From the NCBI GenBank assembly GCA_019090365.1, contig JAHRWC010000302.1, forward strand, positions 1-16,815: DNA of 16,815 nt. The letters run 5' to 3'. The notes under the pieces are model-generated. The model was given only the letters and a program-made list of their open reading frames with translations. It did not search any database and was not told the DNA's origin. The position numbers and the translations under genes were made by a program. Of the stretch, positions 7,224 through 13,971 are shown piece by piece. The first letter of the stretch is position 1. Every line of letters begins with the position of its first letter. The stretch comes from Flavobacteriaceae bacterium. Lineage in GTDB: Bacteria; Bacteroidota; Bacteroidia; Flavobacteriales; Flavobacteriaceae.

Positions 7224-9608
7224 TTACTGCTTTGGCATTAAGATTAACTTAGTTGAAACGCTAATAATTTCTTCTTTATTCATCTTCATTTTTCTGAATT
7301 CTCCTTTATTAAACATTTCAGCTTGATCATCATAATGCTTACTAGCAAAAACTCCAGATTGCCCTGTAGGTAATATACTAATGCTATTTTCAACATCCGA
7401 AAAATCTACAATTCTTCGAGTTGAAGGGCCCGCTTTTATAGTATAAATCCCTTCATCGTTTAATAAATATCCTCTATTATCAATCACTTCTCTAGCACCT
7501 TTCATGGGAAAAGGGCCTACATTAAAATACTTTCGTAAAGATTCAATAGTACCTAATGGATGTTGATGCTCTAACGTATGTACTTTACCCCAATTCCAAT
7601 CTTTAATGTCTGTACCTAATTGCTTTTCTAATCGACCAACAGCTTCTTTAAGAGCAGCAGCTAAAATTACTTTCCTCGTCTCTTTTTCAGGTGTTAATAT
7701 ATTATCCCACCAGATTGAATTCTCTTTTTTAATATGATCAGCAATAACTCTTTTTGCTAGATGTGTTGTATTAAATTGATTAAATAGATCTTCACCCATT
7801 TCATCCATAAAAGTGAATTTTAAATATTGATATACCCACATATTATAAATAGTAGGAGCAACACTATCTTCAGTGTTAGAACCATCCCAGAGTTGAAGAA
7901 TATCTATAGCTCGTTGTTCATTTTTAAAAAACAAATCGAATCTCATCTCTTTTGTAAATTCTTTAATGACTTCTGAAGAAACAGAAGAAGTTACATCATT
8001 GATCATATTTGAAACTGAAGTAACATTCCAATTATTTTTAGGTTCTAATAATTGAACAATACGTTTTGCTCTATCTTCAGGTAAATAATAACCTGGATAC
8101 AACATTCCTGCTATAGAATCGGGTTGGTTATTAGCAGAATATACATAATTCCAAGATGGATTTTCAGCCATCGGATTTTCATTAAAATCTAAATAACGAA
8201 TGCTATCCATTTCTATAGTTGCACCATCTAAAATGAATTTTGTATTTATATTTTCATTGTGTTTATATAATTGAGCTGAAGCCCACCACGCTACATTTCC
8301 TTTGGCGTCACCATACATTATATTTAATCCAGGAGCATGAATCAAAGAAGCACCTTCTTTTACATCTTTCATTTCTTTTGCTCTAGAAATTTTATAAATA
8401 GCATCCAAAACTTTATTTTCTCCTTGTGTATAAATCCAATTCATTGCTATTGGGCTATTTTCAGAAACTCCATCGACTACATCATTAATTATGGCGCCAT
8501 GAATGGATTTATTGACAGTTAATTTTAGATCATCCTTATCCTTAATTTTTATAATTTTTTCTGATGTTTCAAAATCTAAATAGCCTTTCGGTGTTTTGTA
8601 TTTTCCTTTTTCTGAAGTGTGAACTTCTTCTTTATAAAAATCGATGTCATCATTTTCAAACATCGTTAAACCATAGGCTAATTCTCTGTTATGCCCTAAA
8701 AGTGGAAAAGGAAATCCCGCTAAATAATATCCATACATTTCATAAGTAGGAGTAACAACATGTGCTTCATACCAAACGGCAGGTTGTGAAAACCCAATAT
8801 GAGGGTCATTCGCAAAAATTACATTTCCAGTGGTCGTTTTATTTGCGTTAAGAACCCAACTATTGCTTCCTTCAAAAGCTGGAATAGGAGTCTTGTCTAT
8901 CAAATCATTGATAGAAGCAACCATTGTTTTATATATTTCTATGTTCTCTTGAGTCGTTTTTATTAATTGAGTTTCTGGCAGAATATCTATATTTAATTCT
9001 TTTAAATATTCATTCCCTAGCTTATGTTGGAGGGAACTTAATAACGGATCTGTTTTTTGAGCCATTGCAAAACTGAAAGCCATATAGCCTACAATATTAT
9101 AGACATCTTTAACCTCGAAAGGAATTTTTTTAACTCCAACCAAAGTATATTCAATAGGAGTAGGGCCTTCTTCAATAAACTGATTTACACCATTTACATA
9201 TGCTTCAACAATTTTATAAGCCTCACTATTTTTGTCTAAATTTTGTAATGCTTCTTCAGAAGCTTCATCGATACCAATGCTTGCAAAAAATGTATCATTT
9301 TTAAGCATAGTATCTCCAAATATTTCTGAAAGACGGCCAGGAGCAATTCTTTTTAATAATTCCATTTGCCATAAACGGTCTTGTGCATGAGCATATCCTA
9401 GTGCAATAGAAGCATCTACTTCATTTTCAGCATAGATATGAGGAATTCCATAATCATCATAATAAACAGTTGTTTCAGTAGTTAGATTTTTTAATGAAAC
9501 TTCGCCTGTATAACTAGGCTTTAGATGATTATAATACATCCAACCACCAATTGATAACAGAATTATAAGAATAATTAAAAGCTTCAGTATTTTTTTTAGA
9601 ATTCGCAT
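7224..9608 (-). CDS. Penicillin acylase family protein (Ntn hydrolase), membrane anchored
   Basis: The 794-residue protein belongs to the penicillin amidase family, which cleaves amide bonds of acylated substrates (beta-lactams, acyl-homoserine lactones or other N-acyl compounds) after self-processing. The N-terminus has one hydrophobic segment (about residues 8-25) that would tether it to the inner membrane facing the periplasm. 'GIPHIYAENEVDASIALGYAHAQDRLWQME' is the typical start of the alpha chain. The nucleophile is the Ser of 'EGSNSWV' (S248, codon 8865-8867), which would become the beta-chain N-terminus. 'NDPHIGFSQPAVWYE' and 'YSANNQP' (oxyanion Asn) follow. I chose the ATG at 9608. 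A TTG at 9635 is in frame but overlaps the -7 box. The acyl substrate cannot be read from sequence. Confidence 0.93.
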   Translation of the reverse strand: MRILKKILKLLIILIILLSIGGWMYYNHLKPSYTGEVSLKNLTTETTVYYDDYGIPHIYAENEVDASIALGYAHAQDRLWQMELLKRIAPGRLSEIFGDTMLKNDTFFASIGIDEASEEALQNLDKNSEAYKIVEAYVNGVNQFIEEGPTPIEYTLVGVKKIPFEVKDVYNIVGYMAFSFAMAQKTDPLLSSLQHKLGNEYLKELNIDILPETQLIKTTQENIEIYKTMVASINDLIDKTPIPAFEGSNSWVLNANKTTTGNVIFANDPHIGFSQPAVWYEAHVVTPTYEMYGYYLAGFPFPLLGHNRELAYGLTMFENDDIDFYKEEVHTSEKGKYKTPKGYLDFETSEKIIKIKDKDDLKLTVNKSIHGAIINDVVDGVSENSPIAMNWIYTQGENKVLDAIYKISRAKEMKDVKEGASLIHAPGLNIMYGDAKGNVAWWASAQLYKHNENINTKFILDGATIEMDSIRYLDFNENPMAENPSWNYVYSANNQPDSIAGMLYPGYYLPEDRAKRIVQLLEPKNNWNVTSVSNMINDVTSSVSSEVIKEFTKEMRFDLFFKNEQRAIDILQLWDGSNTEDSVAPTIYNMWVYQYLKFTFMDEMGEDLFNQFNTTHLAKRVIADHIKKENSIWWDNILTPEKETRKVILAAALKEAVGRLEKQLGTDIKDWNWGKVHTLEHQHPLGTIESLRKYFNVGPFPMKGAREVIDNRGYLLNDEGIYTIKAGPSTRRIVDFSDVENSISILPTGQSGVFASKHYDDQAEMFNKGEFRKMKMNKEEIISVSTKLILMPKQ

Positions 9609-9632
9609 GTAAGTCAATATTAATGAGGTTTT

Positions 9633-9662
9633 CAAAGATAAGTTTTGTTAGGTTGTAAACAA
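9633..9662 (-). promoter_or_regulatory. Promoter of the penicillin acylase gene (TTG-N19-TATCTTTG)
   Basis: On the minus strand, a TTG (9660-9662) lies exactly 19 bases from TATCTTTG (9633-9640), a full match to the Bacteroidota -33/-7 consensus. It places transcription start near 9625-9628, leaving a leader of under 20 bases before the ATG at 9608. The TTG is the last T-run step of the terminator of the preceding gene. Confidence 0.72.
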
Positions 9663-9689
9663 AAAAAAGCCAAGTCGAATAGACTTGGC
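9661..9689 (-). terminator. Intrinsic terminator of the LipL32-family gene
   Basis: On the minus strand, GCCAAGTC-TATTC-GACTTGGC forms an 8-bp perfect stem (9669-9676 with 9682-9689) followed by eight T (9661-9668). It starts 25 bases after the stop codon of the LipL32-family gene. Its T-run directly abuts the -33 TTG of the acylase promoter. Confidence 0.88.
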
Positions 9690-9713
9690 CTTTAAATATA
9701 TTTTAATGAAATA

Positions 9714-10394
9714 TTATTTCATTTGTGCTAATAAACCTTCAATAGTATTAGACATAACAACGCCAGGTAATTTTACTGGAGAACCAACTTGTGCTAGGAA
9801 CGTTCCATTTACTTCACCTTTTTTGTATGATGTAAATCCAATTCTGTATAATCCTTTTGTTAATGCTTTTAAAGGATCACCAACTTGACTTTCATAGCGT
9901 AGAAGTGAATTGTATTTTCTACCACTTGGTTGTTTTGGCATTTCTCCACTATCATCATTCTTTTTTAATGTAGTCCAAGTTGCATTTGCAGAATCAGCAA
10001 TTCCATCTTTTAAAAATACACTAGATCTTTCTAAAGTTATGTAGGTATCGAAAAAGTCTTTTGAACCTTTATTTTCTTCATAACCAGCTCCCATAATTGG
10101 GTCTTTAGTTTTAGTTTTTCCAGCTGGAGACATCATTCTTAATCCTAATTCTGGAGCTACTGCTGGTACCCATAAGTATATGTAGTAAAATTTCTTTCCG
10201 TCTTTTACTTCATTTTCAGTACCAGGAGATGCATGACCTAAATAGCTAATTACATCTAAATAAGGAACTCTTTTCTTTACAGGGCCTACTTTCTTTTCAA
10301 TAGAACTTCCAAAAGCTTTTAATTTTTGAGCATGGCTTGTACCAAAAGCAAAAAGAAAAATAGCTAATAAACTTACAATTTTAATTGATTTCAT
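9714..10394 (-). CDS. LipL32-family secreted surface protein
   Basis: The 226-residue protein has a Sec signal peptide (MKSIKIVSLLAIFLFAFGTSHAQ, cleavage after HA-Q or nearby). The mature part matches what I recall of Leptospira LipL32 along its length: 'VISYLGHASPG', 'YYIYLWVPAVAPELGLRMMSP', 'FFDTYITLERSS', 'KYNSLLR' and 'GLYRIGFTSYKKGEVNGTFLAQVG' all have direct counterparts. Residues equivalent to the LipL32 calcium site (Asp-Thr in FDT, an Asp pair, and the Tyr of KYNS) seem present as D116-T117, D147-D148 and Y161. Unlike LipL32 there is no lipobox Cys, so it is probably periplasmic or released. The real start is the ATG at 10394; the frame extends upstream to 10421 without signal-like sequence. 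Function unknown. Confidence 0.88.
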   Translation of the reverse strand: MKSIKIVSLLAIFLFAFGTSHAQKLKAFGSSIEKKVGPVKKRVPYLDVISYLGHASPGTENEVKDGKKFYYIYLWVPAVAPELGLRMMSPAGKTKTKDPIMGAGYEENKGSKDFFDTYITLERSSVFLKDGIADSANATWTTLKKNDDSGEMPKQPSGRKYNSLLRYESQVGDPLKALTKGLYRIGFTSYKKGEVNGTFLAQVGSPVKLPGVVMSNTIEGLLAQMK

Positions 10395-10418
10395 ATAGTT
10401 TGGGTTTTGTGTGAATAG

Positions 10419-10426
10419 CAAATCTA
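10419..10426 (-). promoter_or_regulatory. Putative -7 box (TAGATTTG) for the LipL32-family gene
   Basis: TAGATTTG on the minus strand fits TAnnTTTG and lies 24 bases upstream of the ATG at 10394. The -33 region is A/T-rich without a clear TTG. It overlaps the upstream in-frame start near 10421, which supports the downstream ATG. Confidence 0.45.
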
Positions 10427-10562
10427 TTATTTTTTTAATTAACAGGTAAAGAATACATTTTTAAAAAATATTATTATTTTATTTCGCCCTATAAATCAAG
10501 TGTTTATGATTTTATTTCCTTAAAAATTACATCATATAAGTATTTTCTTGCATAAATAATTC

Positions 10563-10592
10563 GCAAAACCCCTATAAAGGGAGTACTTTTGC
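10563..10592 (+). promoter_or_regulatory. Helicase promoter region: -7 box within an inverted repeat
   Basis: TACTTTTG (10584-10591) matches TAnnTTTG. No TTG lies at normal -33 spacing; the nearest are TTCG at 10560-10563 (20-base spacer) and TTG at 10548. The -7 box lies in the right arm of an imperfect dyad: GCAAAA (10563-10568) with TTTTGC (10587-10592), and an inner CCCT (10570-10573) with AGGG (10578-10581). A repressor or activator could bind here. Transcription from this box would give a 5' leader of about 138 bases containing element copy 2. Confidence 0.5.
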
Positions 10593-10646
10593 AGCCTTAA
10601 AAAATTGGTTAAGACTTAACATTTAGCCTATTTCAGAAGAAAAACT

Positions 10647-10664
10647 ATGAAACGAGCATGCTAA
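10647..10664 (+). other. Possible five-codon leader ORF (MKRAC) within element copy 2
   Basis: ATG AAA CGA GCA TGC TAA encodes MKRAC and stops. The first five residues equal those of the short ORF opening copy 1, with TGC instead of TGT for Cys. Whether it is translated is unknown; it may simply reflect a conserved RNA block that begins ATG. Confidence 0.25.
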
Positions 10665-10737
10665 AAAATTTATCATACTACGAAATGATAAATTGCGAAC
10701 AGCATGTGACCGTTTAAAAAAATATTATCGACACATG
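10647..10737 (+). promoter_or_regulatory. Copy 2 of the duplicated structured leader element, ending at the helicase start codon
   Basis: This 91-nt element repeats the one before the RND pump. Block 1 ATGAAACGAGCATG is at 10647-10660 and block 2 GCGAACAGCATGTGACC at 10695-10711, with a 34-nt spacer between, as in copy 1. The spacer forms a perfect 10-bp hairpin (AATTTATCAT 10667-10676 with ATGATAAATT 10685-10694). The linker is 19 nt and the start context ACACATGAAAA matches copy 1. GCATGC 10656-10661 can pair with GCATGT 10702-10707; the base that differs from copy 1 turns a U-G pair into C-G. Alternatively CATGTG 10703-10708 pairs with CACATG 10732-10737, covering the start codon. Confidence 0.65.
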
Positions 10738-12258
10738 AAAACAGATAAAGAATTATATAGTTATCAAAAAGGAGCCATTAACAAAATCTTTAAGCGTTTT
10801 GAAGATGCACCAGATGACTATCATTTACTTTATCAACTTCCAACAGGAGGAGGTAAGACGGTTATTTTTTCTGAAATGGTGCGTCAATATTTAAAGCATC
10901 ATAATAAAAAAGTTCTTGTCATGACTCACAGAATTGAGTTGTGTAGGCAAACTTCTGAAATGCTTTCAGGTTTTGGTGTTGTAAATAAAGTAGTAGATAG
11001 TAAGGCCAATTTGGATGATCAAAATGAGTTTGATTGTTTCGTTGCAATGGTTGAAACCTTAAACAATCGATTGAATGATGACAAATTAGATATCTCAGAT
11101 ATTGGTTTAGTTATTATTGATGAGGCTCATTATAATTCTTTCACAAAACTTTTTAAATTCTTTGAAAAGTCATTCATATTAGGAGTTACAGCAACACCTC
11201 TAAGTTCGAATATAAAATTACCAATGACCGATAATTATAACGAATTAATTGTTGGTGAAACTATTGAGTCTTTAATTGAAAATGAATTTTTAGCACGTGC
11301 TGAAACTTATTCATATAATGTAGGATTAACCTCATTGGTTGTAGGTTCTAATGGAGATTATACGGTAAAATCTTCTGAAGATTTATATACGAATAATGAC
11401 ATGCTTAGTAAATTAATTCAAGGATATGAAAAGCATTCCAAAGGAAAAAAGACACTGATTTTTAATAATGGTATTAATACTTCATTGCATGTATATGATA
11501 CGTTTAGAGCAGCTGGCTATCCGATTGCACATCTAGATAATACTGCTTCTAAAAAGCAACGAAAAGCTATTTTAAAGTGGTTTAAAGAAACTCCTAATGC
11601 GATCATTAGCTCTGTAAGTATTTTAACAACAGGTTTTGATGAACCAACTATTGATACGATTATATTGAATAGAGCAACAAAATCGCTTACTTTATATTAT
11701 CAAATGATTGGTAGGGGATCACGTATTCTAAATAATAAATCAACTTTTAAAGTTCTTGACCTCGGTAATAATCTGCATAGATTTGGACCTTGGGGCGCTG
11801 ATTTAGATTGGCAAAAAATATTTAATTCACCTAATTATTATTTGGATAATATATTAGATGATGAAAGTATTGAAAGTAGTTTTAGATATGAAATGCCTGC
11901 TGCTTTAAGAACAGAGTTTTCAAATTCAGAAGAAGTATATTTCGATATCAAAGATGCCTATACAAATTCAGTAAAGAAAGGAGAATCTTCTAAAGTAGTA
12001 TTAGAAAGGTCGATACACCAACATGCGTATATTTGTATTGAAAATAGTGAAGATGTTTATGATGCCTTAGGATTGGCCAAAATGCTAGATGAGGATATAG
12101 ACTACCGTATTCAAAGGTATTCCAAGTGTATAAGTAAAAGTACTTTTAACTTTTTGCATTGGTTAAAAGGTGATTATAGACTTAAACTGAGAAACTATTT
12201 ACGTGAAAATTTTGACACAATGTTCGAAGAAATTCACGGAAGACCACCAGAAGATTAA
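10735..12258 (+). CDS. SF2 DEAD/DEAH-box helicase
   Basis: The 507-residue protein is a superfamily 2 nucleic-acid-dependent ATPase of the UvrB/Rad25-like (COG1061-type) group. Visible motifs are Walker A 'PTGGGKT' (36-42), motif Ia 'THRIEL', motif II 'IIDEAH' (127-132), motif III 'TATP' (152-155), motif V 'LTTGFDEP' (297-304) and motif VI 'QMIGRGSR' (323-330). The C-terminal 170 residues have no domain I recognise. An ATG at 10693 would add 14 residues, but these merely translate the repeated regulatory element. The ATG at 10735 sits where the RND pump start sits in the other copy. Its stop overlaps the convergent rlmF stop (12255-12258). It may act in DNA repair or RNA metabolism; sequence does not decide. 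Confidence 0.92.
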   Translation: MKTDKELYSYQKGAINKIFKRFEDAPDDYHLLYQLPTGGGKTVIFSEMVRQYLKHHNKKVLVMTHRIELCRQTSEMLSGFGVVNKVVDSKANLDDQNEFDCFVAMVETLNNRLNDDKLDISDIGLVIIDEAHYNSFTKLFKFFEKSFILGVTATPLSSNIKLPMTDNYNELIVGETIESLIENEFLARAETYSYNVGLTSLVVGSNGDYTVKSSEDLYTNNDMLSKLIQGYEKHSKGKKTLIFNNGINTSLHVYDTFRAAGYPIAHLDNTASKKQRKAILKWFKETPNAIISSVSILTTGFDEPTIDTIILNRATKSLTLYYQMIGRGSRILNNKSTFKVLDLGNNLHRFGPWGADLDWQKIFNSPNYYLDNILDDESIESSFRYEMPAALRTEFSNSEEVYFDIKDAYTNSVKKGESSKVVLERSIHQHAYICIENSEDVYDALGLAKMLDEDIDYRIQRYSKCISKSTFNFLHWLKGDYRLKLRNYLRENFDTMFEEIHGRPPED

Positions 12259-13133
12259 ATAAATCTCCAAGCAATAAAGCGGCTTTTCTTATTTCCTTGA
12301 GACATATTAATTGTTTTACGTTCAGCTTTTAATTTATCTAATTGCTTATAGATTTTTGCAAGATTATCTTTTTTAGAAACGATACAGGTAAACCAACCCA
12401 CATTAGATTTAAATTGAACACTCTGTTTAATCATTCTTTTAATAAATAATGCTTCGCCACCATTGCACCAAAGTTCATTCGCTTGTCCACCAAAATTTAA
12501 TTGAAATTCTTTTTTAGTTTTATAATCAGAATCATTTCTATCTAAGTTTCTTAATTTACGTAAACTTCCTTTAGAAGCTTCTTCTTCAGATGTATGAAAC
12601 GGAGGATTACATATTGTGAAGTGAAAAAATTCATTTTCTTTAATAATACCTTCAAAAATATTAGCATTAGTCTCCTGTTTTCGGATTTCAATTTTATTTT
12701 TTAATACTGGAGTAAACTCAACATTTGCTTTTGCAGATTGTATAGCATTATCATTGATATCACTTCCAACCATTCTCCATGGAAATATTTGTGTGCCAAC
12801 TATAGGGTAAATGCAATTTGCTCCTACACCAATATCAAGTCCTTTTATAGATTTTCCTTTACATTCTTCTTCAATCAAATCATTTATATACAGTAAATAA
12901 TCTAAGCGGCTAGGAATAGGAGGGCATAAATATCCACTAGGAATATTCCAATCAGCTATTTTATAAAAATGCTTTAAAAGTGCCTTATTTAAATGAAAAA
13001 CTGATTCATTTTTTGCAAAATCTATGGTTTGTGTACCGTGATCATTTTCAAAAACAAATGGTTTTAATTCTGAATGACTTTTTATTAATTCTGAAAAATT
13101 ATAAGCCTCGTTATGTATATTTTTTGGATGCAA
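12255..13133 (-). CDS. rlmF: 23S rRNA (adenine(1618)-N(6))-methyltransferase RlmF
   Basis: The 292-residue SAM-dependent methyltransferase modifies A1618 (E. coli numbering) of 23S rRNA. It lines up well with E. coli RlmF (YbiN): 'HPKNIHN', 'NKALLKHFY', 'DWNIPSGYLCPPIPSRLDYL', SAM-binding 'LDIGVGANCIYP', the N6-adenine motif IV 'CNPPFH', 'LNFGGQANELWCNGGE' and the C-terminal 'GNKKSRFIAWRF'. No ATG is available at the N-terminus. The start is the TTG at 13131-13133, giving MHPKN; the next upstream in-frame codons contain no ATG before a stop at 13164-13166. A strong hairpin lies 13 bases upstream of this start. Its stop codon overlaps that of the convergent helicase gene. Confidence 0.93.
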   Translation of the reverse strand: MHPKNIHNEAYNFSELIKSHSELKPFVFENDHGTQTIDFAKNESVFHLNKALLKHFYKIADWNIPSGYLCPPIPSRLDYLLYINDLIEEECKGKSIKGLDIGVGANCIYPIVGTQIFPWRMVGSDINDNAIQSAKANVEFTPVLKNKIEIRKQETNANIFEGIIKENEFFHFTICNPPFHTSEEEASKGSLRKLRNLDRNDSDYKTKKEFQLNFGGQANELWCNGGEALFIKRMIKQSVQFKSNVGWFTCIVSKKDNLAKIYKQLDKLKAERKTINMSQGNKKSRFIAWRFI

Positions 13134-13146
13134 TTGATTTATTTTG

Positions 13147-13181
13147 TGATAAAGATACCTCTTCTAAAGGTATCTTTATCA
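13147..13181 (-). terminator. Long hairpin between the beta-barrel gene and rlmF
   Basis: TGATAAAGATACCT (13147-13160) and AGGTATCTTTATCA (13168-13181) are perfectly complementary over 14 bp with a 7-base loop. It lies 30 bases past the beta-barrel stop and 13 bases before the rlmF start. It most likely ends the beta-barrel transcript, but no separate T-run follows the stem on the minus strand, so a leader or attenuator role for rlmF is possible. Confidence 0.6.
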
Positions 13182-13211
13182 TCTAATAACTTTAAAAAGC
13201 GAATAAGTCTA

Positions 13212-13814
13212 TTATATATAAATAGTAAACCCAGCTCCTAATCTAAATCCATTACTAGTAGATTCTCTATTTGAAATGTCATGGGTTGTTTTATTGAAAT
13301 GGTAACTAACTAAGGGTTCTATAGAAACTTGTGGACCAATAAAAAATGCATATCCAATACCAATTTGAGACCTAAAACTATCACTTTTATTGTCTTCAAA
13401 ATCATCTTGTTTACTTTTAGTAGTTCCAAATCCTAATGACGCTTGTCCAAAAAGACCATTAGATAAATAATATCGCATAAAAGGCCCAATTAATATATGT
13501 CTTGAATTACTAGAATATTTTGTTCCTTCACTATTAGTATGTTCAAAATCTGTGAATCCTACAGAAGCTTCTAATCCAATAGCAAGTCGATCGATTACGA
13601 AATATGCTGCTTTTGGACTAAGACCCATGCTAAAAGAATCGGTTTCAGATTTATATCCATCAGATTCTGAAGTTGAATTATTTGTTGAAAAATAAACAGA
13701 TCCATCAACAATATAATGTCCTTTATCGGTTGGATTTGTTGATTCTTCAGTTTCCTGAGAAAACATCGTTTGTAGTGAGAAAATTAGAAAAAATAGAAGT
13801 AATGAATTTTTCAT
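13212..13814 (-). CDS. Outer membrane beta-barrel protein (porin-like)
   Basis: The 200-residue protein has a signal peptide (MKNSLLLFFLIFSLQTMFSQ) and then alternating amphipathic strands: 'GHYIVDGSVYFSTN', 'SFSMGLSPKAAYFVIDRLAIGLEASVGF', 'HILIGPFMRYYLSNGLFGQASLGFG', 'FRSQIGIGYAFFIGPQVSIEPLVSYHF' and the last strand 'GFRLGAGFTIYI'. Strand number suggests an eight-stranded barrel of the common Bacteroidota outer-membrane family. Ser/Asp/Glu-rich segments form the outer loops. The frame extends upstream to 13847 (MLPKLKLKNLF), but the signal peptide starts at the ATG at 13814. Family-level call only; cargo or role unknown. Confidence 0.85.
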   Translation of the reverse strand: MKNSLLLFFLIFSLQTMFSQETEESTNPTDKGHYIVDGSVYFSTNNSTSESDGYKSETDSFSMGLSPKAAYFVIDRLAIGLEASVGFTDFEHTNSEGTKYSSNSRHILIGPFMRYYLSNGLFGQASLGFGTTKSKQDDFEDNKSDSFRSQIGIGYAFFIGPQVSIEPLVSYHFNKTTHDISNRESTSNGFRLGAGFTIYI

Positions 13815-13946
13815 AAATAAGTTTTTAAGTTTCAGTTTAGGTAACAAGTTTTATGCCATAAGAAAGATATTTTCTGCATTAGCATTTTATTATAAACTAT
13901 TTAACATAGTTAATGACTTCGTTACTAAACAACAAATTATTAAATG

Positions 13947-13954
13947 TACCTTTG
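13947..13954 (+). promoter_or_regulatory. Putative -7 box (TACCTTTG) for the DEAD-box helicase gene
   Basis: TACCTTTG fits TAnnTTTG and lies 17 bases before the ATG at 13972, giving a leader of only about 10-12 bases. No clear TTG is at -33; a TTCG at 13918-13921 and TTA at 13922-13924 are nearest. The 157-bp gap to the divergent beta-barrel gene shows nothing else distinct. Confidence 0.5.
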
Positions 13955-13971
13955 CCCAAAAATATATTTCG

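Larger units (their letters stand above)
10395..10734. other. 340-bp intergenic region between the divergent LipL32-family and helicase genes
   Basis: Going left to right, this region holds the -7 box of the LipL32-family gene (10419-10426), an A/T-rich stretch in which I see nothing (10427-10560), the helicase promoter dyad (10563-10592), a 13-bp palindrome GTTAAGACTTAAC (10608-10620), and element copy 2 (10647-10737). No convincing gene lies in it apart from the five-codon ORF noted separately. Confidence 0.7.

Noticed and set aside
9609..9635. Extended start of the penicillin acylase at 9635
   Set aside because: The codon is TTG and lies within the TATCTTTG -7 box; transcription would begin downstream of it. 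The ATG at 9608 directly precedes the membrane anchor.
10693..10734. N-terminal extension MRTACDRLKKYYRH of the DEAH helicase from an ATG at 10693
   Set aside because: These codons are block 2 of the repeated leader element. In copy 1 the same block is followed by a stop codon and the pump starts at the equivalent of 10735, so the extension is not conserved coding sequence.
1208..10737. The duplicated element as a mobile repeat (MITE or REP)
   Set aside because: No terminal inverted repeats or target-site duplication are visible, and both copies end exactly on a start codon, which a random insertion would not do; not fully excluded with only two copies.
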